A stretch of 42,869 nt of DNA from Nitrospirae bacterium CG2_30_70_394. Lineage in GTDB: Bacteria > CG2-30-53-67 > CG2-30-70-394. The DNA lies in the NCBI GenBank assembly GCA_001873295.1, contig MNYW01000182.1, positions 1 through 42,869 on the forward strand, in the 5' to 3' direction. Shown piece after piece: positions 1-7,872 of the stretch. The position numbers and the translations under genes are program-made. Each line of letters begins with the position of its first letter. Position 1 is the first letter of the stretch. The notes under the pieces were generated by a model. That model was not told where the DNA came from. It searched no databases and saw only the letters and a program-made list of their open reading frames with translations.

Positions 1-689
1 ACGTGGTCAACCTCGGCTCCATCCGGGCCGAGTTGGCGCCCGACCTCCCCTTCGCCGACCTGCGCGACCGCACCGAGCAAAGCGACGTGCGCTGCGCCGA
101 CGAGCAAGCGGCCCAACGGATGCGCGCGGCGATCGACGCCGCCAAGCAGGCGGGCGACTCCCTCGGCGGGGTGGTGGAGGCGCGGGTCCGGGGGCTCCCC
201 CCCGGTTTGGGCTCCTTCGTCCAGTGGGACCGCAAGCTCACCTCCCGGCTCAGCGGTGCGGTGATGTCGATCCAGGCCTTCAAGGGGGTAGAGATCGGCC
301 TCGGCTTTGGCTGCGCCGACCTCCCCGGCTCGCAGGTCCACGACGAGATCCTGTGGGATGAGGCGCGCGGCTACCACCGGCGCAGCAACCGCGCCGGCGG
401 CCTCGAGGGCGGGATGACCACCGGCGAGGAGCTGGTGGTGCGCGGGGTGATGAAGCCGATCTCCACCCTCTACAAGCCGCTCGCCTCGGTGGACATGGCG
501 ACCCACGCCCCCTACCACGCCTCGGTGGAGCGCTCCGACACCTGCGCGGTCCCCGCCGCCGGGGTGATCATGGAGGCGGTCATCCTCTTCACCCTCGCTG
601 ACGCGCTCCTCGAGAAGTTTGGCGGCGACACCCTCGCCGAGCTCCAGACACGCCACGCCGCCTACCTGGAACGGGTGCGCACGTTTTAG
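1..689 (+). CDS. aroC: Chorismate synthase, C-terminal part (truncated by window edge)
   Basis: This is the last step of the shikimate pathway, converting 5-enolpyruvylshikimate-3-phosphate to chorismate with reduced FMN. The reading frame is open to the left edge, so the start lies outside the window and only about 229 codons of a family usually near 360-390 residues are visible. Family-typical stretches are GLGSFVQWDRKL, the Gly-rich GGLEGGMTTGEELVVRG segment followed by MKPISTL, and the C-terminal ERSDTCAVPAAGVIMEA block before a final helix with LLEKFGGD. It is followed after 56 nt by aroB on the same strand, so the two probably share a transcript. No frameshift is seen. Identity is secure from these motifs. 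Confidence 0.95.
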   Translation, partial: VVNLGSIRAELAPDLPFADLRDRTEQSDVRCADEQAAQRMRAAIDAAKQAGDSLGGVVEARVRGLPPGLGSFVQWDRKLTSRLSGAVMSIQAFKGVEIGLGFGCADLPGSQVHDEILWDEARGYHRRSNRAGGLEGGMTTGEELVVRGVMKPISTLYKPLASVDMATHAPYHASVERSDTCAVPAAGVIMEAVILFTLADALLEKFGGDTLAELQTRHAAYLERVRTF

Positions 690-745
690 GCGATCGGTCG
701 CTCCATCTTCCCTCGGGACCCACTCCGCTAGGCTCCGCGCCCGCG

Positions 746-1828
746 ATGCACACCCTCACCGTCGATCTCGGCGACCGCCGCTATCCGATCCACATCGGCG
801 CCGGGCTGCTCGCCCGCCTTGGGGAGCTGGCCGCTCTCCACCTCACCGCGCGCCGTTGTTTGCTGGTCACCGACAGCCGCGTCGCCCCCCTCTACGGCGC
901 CGCCGCCACCGCCAGCCTGGCGGCGGCCGGCTTTACCGTGGTGCGCCACACAATCCCCGAGGGTGAGCCGTCGAAGTCGATCGAGCAGTTCATGGCGATC
1001 CAGGATGGCCTGGTGGCGATGGCCGCCGACCGCGCCACCGCGGTGGTCGCCCTCGGCGGCGGAGTGGTGGGCGACCTCGCCGGCTTCGCCGCTGCCTGCT
1101 ACATGCGCGGCGTCCCCTTCGTCCAGGTCCCCACGACCCTGTTGGCGCAGGTCGACTCCTCCGTCGGCGGCAAGACCGCGATCAACCACCCGCAGGCGAA
1201 GAACACCATCGGCTCCTTCTACCAACCGCGGCTGGTGGTCGCGGACACCGCCACCCTCGCCACCCTGGAACGACGCCAGCTCCGCGCGGGATTTGCGGAG
1301 GTGGTGAAGTACGGGGTGATCTGGGACGCGGCGCTCTTTGCGCAACTCGAACGTGACCTCGACGCGCTCCTCGCCCTCGACCCCACCGCCCTGGCGCCCG
1401 TGATCCACCGCTGCTGCGCGATCAAGGCCGAGGTGGTCACCCGCGACGAGCGCGAGGGGGGGCTGCGGGCGATCCTCAACTTCGGCCACACCCTCGGCCA
1501 CGCGGTCGAGACCCTGGCCGGCTACGGCGAGCTCCTCCACGGCGAGGCGGTGGCGATCGGGATGGTGGCGGCGGCGCGCCTCGGCGAGACCCTCGGCCAC
1601 ACCGAACCCGGCACCGCAACGCGCATCGAGCGGCTGCTGGCCCGCGCGGGCCTGCCCACCGCCTTCCCGCTCCTCCCGGGAGACCGCCTCCTCGCCACCC
1701 TCACCCACGACAAAAAGGCGGTGGCCGGAATCCCGCGCTTCGTCCTCGCCTCGCGAATCGGCGCGGTCACCCTCGTCGATTCAGTGGCGCCAGCGGCGCT
1801 CCTCACGATCACCGGCGCGACCACGTAA
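746..1828 (+). CDS. aroB: 3-dehydroquinate synthase
   Basis: This cytoplasmic, NAD- and Zn-dependent enzyme converts DAHP to 3-dehydroquinate, the second shikimate-pathway step. The 360 residues match the usual length. Visible motifs in order are the nucleotide-binding GGGVVGDLAGF, the substrate loop DSSVGGKTAINHPQAKN, GFAEVVKYG (Zn-ligand Glu), LNFGHTLGHAVE (Zn-ligand His) and LHGEAVAIGM (second Zn-ligand His). The ATG start gives the normal N-terminus with a beta-strand then the HIGAGLL segment. No strong Shine-Dalgarno is visible in front of it, which fits translation from the aroC message. The order aroC-aroB puts two non-consecutive steps of one pathway together. Confidence 0.96.
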   Translation: MHTLTVDLGDRRYPIHIGAGLLARLGELAALHLTARRCLLVTDSRVAPLYGAAATASLAAAGFTVVRHTIPEGEPSKSIEQFMAIQDGLVAMAADRATAVVALGGGVVGDLAGFAAACYMRGVPFVQVPTTLLAQVDSSVGGKTAINHPQAKNTIGSFYQPRLVVADTATLATLERRQLRAGFAEVVKYGVIWDAALFAQLERDLDALLALDPTALAPVIHRCCAIKAEVVTRDEREGGLRAILNFGHTLGHAVETLAGYGELLHGEAVAIGMVAAARLGETLGHTEPGTATRIERLLARAGLPTAFPLLPGDRLLATLTHDKKAVAGIPRFVLASRIGAVTLVDSVAPAALLTITGATT

Positions 1829-1862
1829 CCACGCCGCCCTCGCGCCACGTACCCCCCGCCAG

Positions 1863-1883
1863 CGCGCCGCTCTTGGGGGCGCG
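1863..1883. terminator. GC stem-loop between convergent aroB and cyclophilin genes
   Basis: CGCGCC and GGCGCG form a perfect 6-bp stem around a 9-nt loop in the 71-nt gap between two convergent stop codons. There is no T-run on either strand, so a terminator role is inferred only from position. Confidence 0.25.
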
Positions 1884-1899
1884 GGGTCAGCGCCACGCC

Positions 1900-3129
1900 T
1901 CACGGCGCCACCGTCGCCCCGCTCACCACCACGTCGTCGATCGGCACGTCGTTCATGCCACCCGCAGAGCCGGTGGCGACCGCGGCGATCTGGTCCACCA
2001 CCGCCATGTTGCGGCTCACCTCGCCAAAGACGGTGAAGCTGAGCACCGCTGGACTATCGAGGAAGCTGTTGTCCGCCAGGTTGATGAACCACTGAGAGGT
2101 GCCGCTGTCCGCATCGTTGCCCATCAGCGCCAACGACACGGTACCGCGCAGGTTCGACAGGCCGTTGTCCGCCTCGGAGGCGATCGCCGGCCGGGTCGGC
2201 GGCTTGCTTGTCGGACCGGCGGTGAAGCCGCCGCCCTGGATGACGAACCCCTCAATCACCCGGTGGACCAGGGTGTCGGCATAGAAGCCGCTGGTCACGT
2301 AGGCGAGGAAGTTTTCCACGTGGCCCGGGGCGGCCGCCGGAAAGAGGCGCAGATCGAAGCCGCCCAGGGTGGTCTCCATCCGCACCACCGGCAGCCTGAG
2401 CTCCACCTCCAGATGGTTGGTGATCGCCCCCCCAGCGACGGTGGCGCTCACCGTGGCGGTGGCATCCGCCTCGGCGGTGAGGGTGGCGGTCGCGGGAGTC
2501 GTCCCGCTCTCCACCGTGGCGGTGGACAGAACCCCCGCGTCGGTGGTCAGGGCAACGTTCTTTGCCAACGGATAGTCCGCCCCCGCCACTTGGCTCCCGA
2601 CGGTGATCGCCAGGTCGTACCGGCCGCGGCCGAGGAGGGGGTCGCGGCGGCTGGTCAGGCGCACCGTGCGCGGTTCGCGCACCACCAGGACCACGTCGCC
2701 GAGGTGGTCGAGGCTACCCAGCAGGCTCCCGAGGAAGGGGGAGGTAGGAATCGCGACCAGGGCGCCGCCCTCCTCCACGTAGGCGAGGGTGAGGGTGGCG
2801 GGATCGCTCCCCGTGGGCAACACCCCGTCGAAGCCGGAGAGCTGGAGGGTCGCTGGCGGGTCCACCCCCTGGCCCGCGGGGCTCAGATGGATCACCCCGC
2901 CCACCACCCCGAGCCCCGCGGGGACCGGACCGTCGGACGCATCGATCCCCACCTCGGTCCCGGGCGCGACCCCGCCGGACGGGATGGTGAGCACGACCGT
3001 GCCGGTAACGAGACCGACCTGGAGGGTCTGGTCACCCACCACCGCGCTATTCCCGAGATCGGTGTTGGCCCCCTCGTGACAGGCGGCGAGGAAGAGGGTG
3101 AGAAACAGGGCAAAGGCGTGCTGGCGCAT
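1900..3129 (-). CDS. Lipoprotein with C-terminal cyclophilin-type peptidyl-prolyl isomerase domain
   Basis: The protein is probably a lipid-anchored periplasmic prolyl isomerase. I start it at the internal ATG (MRQHAF...) rather than the upstream codon of the ORF track, because this gives a clean signal ending in the lipobox LAAC (Cys17) and has a GGAGAG ribosome site just upstream. Residues about 20-150 show no family I recognise. Residues about 150-245 are Thr/Val/Ala-rich with a bacterial Ig-like look. Residues about 250-405 are the cyclophilin domain: FPAAAPGHVENFLAYV, the catalytic-Arg motif VHRVIEGFVIQGGG, GTVSLAL and GTSQWFINLADN. At 409 residues it is more than twice the size of PpiA or PpiB because of the N-terminal half. 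It is convergent with aroB and appears monocistronic. Confidence 0.85.
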   Translation of the reverse strand: MRQHAFALFLTLFLAACHEGANTDLGNSAVVGDQTLQVGLVTGTVVLTIPSGGVAPGTEVGIDASDGPVPAGLGVVGGVIHLSPAGQGVDPPATLQLSGFDGVLPTGSDPATLTLAYVEEGGALVAIPTSPFLGSLLGSLDHLGDVVLVVREPRTVRLTSRRDPLLGRGRYDLAITVGSQVAGADYPLAKNVALTTDAGVLSTATVESGTTPATATLTAEADATATVSATVAGGAITNHLEVELRLPVVRMETTLGGFDLRLFPAAAPGHVENFLAYVTSGFYADTLVHRVIEGFVIQGGGFTAGPTSKPPTRPAIASEADNGLSNLRGTVSLALMGNDADSGTSQWFINLADNSFLDSPAVLSFTVFGEVSRNMAVVDQIAAVATGSAGGMNDVPIDDVVVSGATVAP

Positions 3130-3163
3130 GGGCTCTCCGACCACAGTTGCGGGCCTCCCCGCG

Positions 3164-3192
3164 TTGACTCCCCTCTCCGCCTTGCCGATAAT
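3164..3192 (+). promoter_or_regulatory. Sigma-70 type promoter of the tRNA-Gly/tRNA-Cys unit
   Basis: TTGACT, a 17-nt spacer and GATAAT lie in the right place for transcription to begin a few bases before the tRNA-Gly gene at 3206. Both boxes match consensus at 5 of 6 positions, making this the best sigma-70 promoter in the window. Confidence 0.75.
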
Positions 3193-3205
3193 CGCCCGGC
3201 AACGA

Positions 3206-3280
3206 GCGGGAATAGCTCAGGGGTAGAGCACAACCTTGCCAAGGTTGGGGTCGCGAGTTCAAATCTCGTTTCCCGCTCCA
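3206..3280 (+). tRNA. tRNA-Gly (anticodon GCC)
   Basis: A full cloverleaf can be drawn. The acceptor strand GCGGGAA pairs with TTCCCGC. A D-arm contains TAGCTCAGGGGTAGAGC. The anticodon stem carries the loop TTGCCAA with GCC at 34-36. The T-arm is GCGAG TTCAAAT CTCGT. The discriminator T and CCA (3278-3280) are genomically encoded. It lies in tandem 60 nt before tRNA-Cys behind one promoter. Confidence 0.97.
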
Positions 3281-3294
3281 TCAAACATGCTGCG

Positions 3295-3326
3295 CGGCCG
3301 GGGTAATCGCAGGGTTGCCCCGGCCG
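3295..3326 (+). other. Perfect 9-bp stem-loop between the two tRNA genes
   Basis: CGGCCGGGG and CCCCGGCCG pair perfectly around a 14-nt loop in the 60-nt tRNA spacer. No T-run follows, so it is more likely a processing signal or partial attenuator in a tRNA-Gly/tRNA-Cys precursor than a full terminator. This is inference from structure only. Confidence 0.5.
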
Positions 3327-3340
3327 TCGTTGCTTCCAGG

Positions 3341-3414
3341 GGCGACGTCGCCAAGTGGTAAGGCAGGGGCCTGCAAAGCCCTTATCCCCGGTTCGAATCC
3401 GGGCGTCGCCTCCA
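3341..3414 (+). tRNA. tRNA-Cys (anticodon GCA)
   Basis: The acceptor GGCGACG pairs with CGTCGCC. A D-arm with CCAAGTGGTAAGG is present. The anticodon arm is GGGGC CTGCAAA GCCCT with GCA at 34-36. The T-arm is CCCCG GTTCGAAT CCGGG. The final TCCA is encoded. No promoter of its own is visible; it is probably co-transcribed with the upstream tRNA-Gly. Confidence 0.97.
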
Positions 3415-3792
3415 AGCCTCCCGCCCGCCCTGGTTGCGCGTACGCCGCAGTCCAGCGCGGAATGAAACACCGCCGCCGCTCCGCGCCCTCGGCCACCCCG
3501 CCCGCGACCGGTTGGCCTAGCCGGGGGCGACCGTGTGGGACGGAGGGGTGGCGATCGCGGTTCGGCGAGATACCAGACCCCTTCGACCTGGGGGTCGTCG
3601 ACCCCGCCGATGCAAAAGAGGGGCGGCCGCGCGCCGATCACGACCCGGCGTACGGTCGATCCCGAGATACCGCGGCGAGTCGCCTTGGCGCCGGGGGCGG
3701 CGCCCCCAGCGGCGGCGCGCATTCCCCACCCGGCGGTCCGGAGGGAGCGAGGCGGCGACGGCGGTGCGGGTGGCGATCCGGCCCACCGCCTC
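3415..3792. other. Intergenic region without a recognised gene
   Basis: This stretch separates tRNA-Cys from the 3' end of the chemoreceptor gene. Short open frames run across it on both strands, but none has a ribosome site or a recognisable product, and the minus-strand frames continue through the tRNAs. A perfect GGGGGC-GGC-GCCCCC stem-loop at 3693-3707 lies about 85 nt past the chemoreceptor stop and could help end that transcript; no T-run follows it. Confidence 0.4.
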
Positions 3793-6090
3793 TTAGAAAT
3801 CAACCCAGTCGTCGGGGGGCGCGGCGGGCGCGGCAGGCGCCGCGGCGGCGGCAACAAGCGGGGCGAGCGGGAGAGGTGCCACCGCCGCCACCGCACGGTC
3901 CTGCAGGCGAAAGCTGCCCACCTGGACGCGCATCTCTCGCGCCTGGTGGCTCAGACCATCGGCGGACGCCGCCATCTCCTCCACCAGGGCGGCGTTTTGC
4001 TGGGTCATGCCGTTGACCTGCGCCAGGGTGGTGGCCACCCCGTCGATCGACGCCGCCTGCTCGCCCGCAGTCGCGGCGATCTCCTTGACGATGGTGGAGA
4101 CCTCCCCCACCGCGGCGACGATCTCCTGCAGGTTCGCGCCCGAGGCGTTCACCAACTGGGTCCCCACTCCCACCTTGTCCACCGTGTCGTGGATCAACCC
4201 CTTGATCTCATCCGCCGCGCAGGCCGACCGGCGCGCCAGGTTGCGCACCTCGGCAGCGACCACCGCGAAGCCGCGGCCCTGCTCGCCGGCACGCGCCGCC
4301 TCCACCGCCGCGTTGAGGGAGAGCAGGTTGGTCTGAAAGGCAATCTCGTCGATCACCTCGATGATGTCGCGGATTCGGCCGGAGGCGCCCTCGACCGCCC
4401 CCATCGCGGTCACCGCCTGGTTGACCACCTGGCCGCCGCGCTGGGCGACCTCGCAGGCGGTGGCCGCGAGGGTATCGGCGCGGGTCGCGGCGCCGGCGCT
4501 CTGTTTCACCGCCTTCGTCATCGCCGCCATGCTCGCGGCGCTTTGCTCCAAAGAGGCCGCTTGCTCTTCGGTGCGACTCGCCAGGTCCTGATTGCCGGCG
4601 GCGATCTCGCTGGCGCTGAGGGCCACCTGGTCAGCGGCGGTAGCGATCACCCCGATCGCCCGCGCCGAGGCGTCCACCGCGCCATTCACCGCCTCCTTGA
4701 TCCGCGCGTGGTCGTTCCGATAGTCGCCCGCCATCCGCGCGGTGAGGTCACCCTCCGCCACCCGGCTGAGGACCACCGCCGCCTCGTTGATCGGGCCGAT
4801 CACCGCGTCGAGGGTGTCGTTCATCCCCTCCACCAAGGCGCGGTAGCCACCGGCAAAGGCAGCCGCATCCCCGCGCACGGTGAGTTCGCCCGCGCGGGCC
4901 GCGGCCACCTGGCGGCCGGTCTCCTGGACCAGTTTCTCGAGGGTGCCAAAGAGGTCGGCAAAGGCGGTCCCAAGGACGTCGTGCGCCGAACGCGGCGCCA
5001 TCCGTGCGGACAGGTCGCCCTGGGCAAGACCGCGGGCGGCGGCCGCCGCCTCGCCGAGGTAGGCAATGAGAGCGCGGAAACCGTCGGCGAGGCGGCCGAG
5101 CTCATCTTGGGAGTGGTGGTCCACCGCCTGATCGATCTCCCCCTCGCTGATCCGCCGGGCAGCGGCCACCACCTGGTCCAGGGGGATCACGAGGCGGCGG
5201 CTAAAGCCGAGGGTGAAGAGGAGGCCACCGGCAAGCCCGACGACGCCAAGGAGCAGCGAGGTCCACGCCAGGCGCGCCACATCCGCCAGGGTGGCGGCGC
5301 GCCGGACCACCACCACCGCCCGCCAGGGTGGCGCGCCGGCCTGGGCCGTGGTGGCGACCGCATAGAGGTACTTGGCGCTCCCCCCCACGCCGTCGGCCAG
5401 CGCGCCCGCCGCCCCCAGGCGCGCGGTGAACGGTTCGCCCACCGGCCACTGGCGCGGATCGCTGGACTCCAGAATCGCGCCTTGCTCGTCGAGGATCAGG
5501 GCCGCCTCCTCACCGCTCGGCGCACCGAACTGGCTCAGCCGCTGCCAGTCGAGGTGAAGGCAAAGGAAGCCCAAGGTCTCCTTCGCGTCCCAGCCCACCG
5601 CCACCTGCACCACGAGCGGCACCACCCGGCGGTCCACCTGCCACGGGTCGGTGACCACTGGGAAGAGGCCAACACGGTGGGTGGTGATCGCCGCGGCCAT
5701 CCACGGCAGGCTCGCCTTCGCATCCTTGCCCATCTGCCCCGCGGTTGTGGTGGCAACGATGGTGCCGTCGGCGAGGATGGCGGAGAGGTCGGCGATCTCC
5801 GGGTACTCCCCCTTCATCTGGCCGAGGAAGGTGGCGATCTCGCTATCCGGATCGCGGTCGACGAGAAGCTGCATCAGCTCCAGGGTGGTCCACACCTGGG
5901 CGTTGTGGCGCAGGGCCTCGACTCGCTCCACCAGCGCCGCCAGGCGCTCCTCGGCCGCGCGTTCCACGCTCTTGCCGACCCGTTGGGTGACCTGCTGCCG
6001 TCCCTGCAGGAAGGTCACCGTGCTGAGCACGGCGATCGTCCCGGCGAGGATGAGACCGAAGGTAAGGGGGATCTTCCAGCGTAGTTGCAT
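3793..6090 (-). CDS. Methyl-accepting chemotaxis protein with repeated HAMP-like segments
   Basis: This inner-membrane chemoreceptor should relay a periplasmic signal to CheW/CheA. I start it at MQLRWKIPL, giving 765 residues and a first membrane helix at about 8-28. A periplasmic sensor region of about 250 residues follows (Cache-like in length, not assigned). A second membrane helix, [18 protein letters not shown], precedes the cytoplasmic part. Four HAMP-like repeats then appear in a row, with cores [30 protein letters not shown] and [10 protein letters not shown]. The signalling hairpin tip contains [20 protein letters not shown] and [15 protein letters not shown]. No C-terminal CheB/CheR-docking pentapeptide is evident. 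It lies 79 nt downstream of the small binding-protein gene on the same strand, so it may be the third gene of a porin-binder-receptor unit. The ligand is unknown. Confidence 0.93.
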   Translation of the reverse strand: MQLRWKIPLTFGLILAGTIAVLSTVTFLQGRQQVTQRVGKSVERAAEERLAALVERVEALRHNAQVWTTLELMQLLVDRDPDSEIATFLGQMKGEYPEIADLSAILADGTIVATTTAGQMGKDAKASLPWMAAAITTHRVGLFPVVTDPWQVDRRVVPLVVQVAVGWDAKETLGFLCLHLDWQRLSQFGAPSGEEAALILDEQGAILESSDPRQWPVGEPFTARLGAAGALADGVGGSAKYLYAVATTAQAGAPPWRAVVVVRRAATLADVARLAWTSLLLGVVGLAGGLLFTLGFSRRLVIPLDQVVAAARRISEGEIDQAVDHHSQDELGRLADGFRALIAYLGEAAAAARGLAQGDLSARMAPRSAHDVLGTAFADLFGTLEKLVQETGRQVAAARAGELTVRGDAAAFAGGYRALVEGMNDTLDAVIGPINEAAVVLSRVAEGDLTARMAGDYRNDHARIKEAVNGAVDASARAIGVIATAADQVALSASEIAAGNQDLASRTEEQAASLEQSAASMAAMTKAVKQSAGAATRADTLAATACEVAQRGGQVVNQAVTAMGAVEGASGRIRDIIEVIDEIAFQTNLLSLNAAVEAARAGEQGRGFAVVAAEVRNLARRSACAADEIKGLIHDTVDKVGVGTQLVNASGANLQEIVAAVGEVSTIVKEIAATAGEQAASIDGVATTLAQVNGMTQQNAALVEEMAASADGLSHQAREMRVQVGSFRLQDRAVAAVAPLPLAPLVAAAAAPAAPAAPPDDWVDF

Positions 6091-6169
6091 GGGATTTCCG
6101 CCGACGCCGCACGGCGCGGCGCCCAAGAGGGGGACGGCGGCGGCCCCGCCATCCCCCGTGGGCCCGCGG

Positions 6170-6601
6170 TTACAGGCCGCTCACCGCCACGACCTTCACC
6201 GTATCGTCCACCTCGTCGGCCGCCAGGTAGGCGATCGCCCCCGGCGTCCGGGCGACAAACTTCTTCACCAGGGTGGACGAGCGGAAGACCTTCGGGCCGG
6301 TGAGGCCGCCGGTCATCTTCTTGTTGATCCAGAAGGTCTGCACTTCCGCGACGGTGGTGCCCAGGACCTCCTTGGAGAAGGCGGCGCGCAGCGGGCTGCC
6401 CGCGTCCTGGTCGAAGGGGACAATGGCGCCGTCGCCGGGCCACTCGGTCTTCTCCCCCTGGTAGATCCGCTTGAGGTCGTCTTTGGTGAGGCCGGAGATC
6501 GCCACCTCGGGGTTGACCACCACCACGAAGTCCGCGGCAACGGTCGGCACCGCCCACCAGAGCCCTGCCGACAGGACCATCCAATTCACGAAACGGTTCA
6601 T
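6170..6601 (-). CDS. Small periplasmic PstS-like substrate-binding protein
   Basis: The 143-residue product begins with a Sec signal, [23 protein letters not shown], cleaved near ADF. The mature part resembles the first lobe of phosphate-type binding proteins (PBP-like family): [25 protein letters not shown], then a WINKKMTGG region and [14 protein letters not shown] near the end. It is about half the size of true PstS and has no ABC permease or ATPase neighbour. A role as a free-standing binder or sensor subunit is therefore more likely than transport. A good AGGAG site precedes the ATG. It lies 27 nt after the porin gene and 79 nt before the chemoreceptor gene, all on one strand. The ligand cannot be told from sequence. 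Confidence 0.8.
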   Translation of the reverse strand: MNRFVNWMVLSAGLWWAVPTVAADFVVVVNPEVAISGLTKDDLKRIYQGEKTEWPGDGAIVPFDQDAGSPLRAAFSKEVLGTTVAEVQTFWINKKMTGGLTGPKVFRSSTLVKKFVARTPGAIAYLAADEVDDTVKVVAVSGL

Positions 6602-6628
6602 AATTACACTCCTGTGTTGGCTGGGGGC

Positions 6629-7693
6629 TTAGAAGAAGATGGCCACGGAGGCCGCGACCTCCTCGTAGCTCTCGGTGGCATCGCTGAAGTCGTTGGTGTT
6701 CACCTCCAGCTTGAGCGACACGTCGGGCTGCGGCCGGAAGTTCACCCCAAGGGTGTGGCGCTCCTGGCGCGGCGCGTTCTCGAAGTCGGTGAACTCGTAG
6801 CGGTAGAAGCAGCGGACCTCCCGCCACACCCGTGCCGACGGCTGGACGTAGAACCCCTCGCCACTGGCGTCGCTGGCCCGCTTGGCGTACTCGGCGAGCA
6901 GCTCATATCGGCCGGCGTTGATCTGGGTATCGAGGCCGTAGACGTCGTTGTGATCCGTGGCGGTAGGATCGCTCATCGCGCCGATCCCGACATTCATGCG
7001 AGCCACGCCATCCACTAGCTGATCGAGGTGGAAGGTGAGCTGGCCACCGACCTCCTTGCCCTCGTTGTCGTCCGTGTGGGAGCGGTCGGCGGACTGGCCG
7101 TTGCCGTAGTAGAGGTGGTAGGTGGTACCGAGCTGTCCCACGTAGGCGGTGCCGTAGGCCATCAGGCCGGTGGTGTCCGCCGGGTAGAGCGCGCGCACCA
7201 TCAGTGGCCGCTCGGTAGACAGCACCACGTTCGGGTAATGGTTCACGTTCCAGTACTGGGGCAAAAGGAGCTTGCCGCCGCGCACGTGCAGCCATTCGGC
7301 GTGCAGGTACTCCGCCCACGCGGTCTCCACCTTAAGCTCGCCGTTGCCCCCGACCGTCCCGCCGTCCCCCGCGTAGACCGGCGCGTTCTCGAACTCGATC
7401 TCCGAGAAGACCCGCCAGCTTGTCCAACTCCGGGAGACGAACAGGGAGACGTGGTGCTGGCGAAAGTGGCTGGGGGAGTCCCCCTTGTTGTCGGTGAGGT
7501 ACTCGAAGTCGTAGTAGCCGACCAGGCCGGCGCGCTCCTCGATCTGGGCGGTGAGATCGGCGAGGTGATCGCCGAGCACCTCCGGGCTCAAAGCCGGATC
7601 GTCGAGGTTCGCCGCCGCTCCGATCCCACCCCACCAAGGGGTGAGTGCGGCAGCGAGCACCAGCGCCGACCAACGAAGGGATGTTCCGTCCAT
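6629..7693 (-). CDS. Outer-membrane beta-barrel protein, porin-like
   Basis: This is probably an outer-membrane channel. The start is set at MDGTSLRWSALVLAAALT, where AGGAGG lies 6 nt upstream; the longer ORF-track start has no such site. A signal peptide ends near GAAAN. A short predicted coiled or helical segment (about 25-50, LSPEVLGDHLADLTAQIEERA) is followed by alternating amphipathic strands rich in aromatic residues, for example HVSLFVSRSWTSWRVFSEIEF and GKLLLPQYWNVNHYPN. The protein ends in VAASVAIFF, with the terminal Phe typical of substrates of the BAM machinery. The 354 residues suit a porin of about 16 strands, of the kind often annotated as an OprO/P-like or DcaP-like protein. 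Its genomic partner is the PstS-like binder directly downstream. Confidence 0.82.
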   Translation of the reverse strand: MDGTSLRWSALVLAAALTPWWGGIGAAANLDDPALSPEVLGDHLADLTAQIEERAGLVGYYDFEYLTDNKGDSPSHFRQHHVSLFVSRSWTSWRVFSEIEFENAPVYAGDGGTVGGNGELKVETAWAEYLHAEWLHVRGGKLLLPQYWNVNHYPNVVLSTERPLMVRALYPADTTGLMAYGTAYVGQLGTTYHLYYGNGQSADRSHTDDNEGKEVGGQLTFHLDQLVDGVARMNVGIGAMSDPTATDHNDVYGLDTQINAGRYELLAEYAKRASDASGEGFYVQPSARVWREVRCFYRYEFTDFENAPRQERHTLGVNFRPQPDVSLKLEVNTNDFSDATESYEEVAASVAIFF

Positions 7694-7872
7694 GGAGTCC
7701 TCCTGGGATGGGGGTGATAAATGGCTCCTATCGGCGCCTCGCGATTCATCTTTAATCGACCCCGCGCGCAGGGAGTTGGCGCCCGCCACCGCGGGAAAGC
7801 GGCTAACGGCCCCCCGCCCCCCGCCCCCAGGGGTGCGCTACATTCGATTTACCCCTCGTCCCCGGAGAGCTT
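7694..7872. promoter_or_regulatory. Divergent control region between the porin and AmmeMemoRadiSam genes
   Basis: The gap holds the ribosome sites of both flanking genes. It has a relatively AT-rich patch (7728-7760, GATTCATCTTTAATCGACC) that could supply a porin promoter, and a GCTACATT motif at 7837-7844 suited to a -10 element for the plus-strand gene. No convincing -35 boxes are seen, so the promoter assignment is tentative. Confidence 0.3.

Noticed and set aside
2892-3896. Minus-strand frame with protein-like stretch RRVVIGARPPLFCIGGVDD
   Set aside because: It has no stop before running through both tRNA genes and into the cyclophilin gene, no ribosome site and no recognised homologue.
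3535-6084. 849-aa plus-strand open frame
   Set aside because: Antisense shadow of the chemoreceptor gene; low-complexity Arg/Gly/His-rich product with no family.
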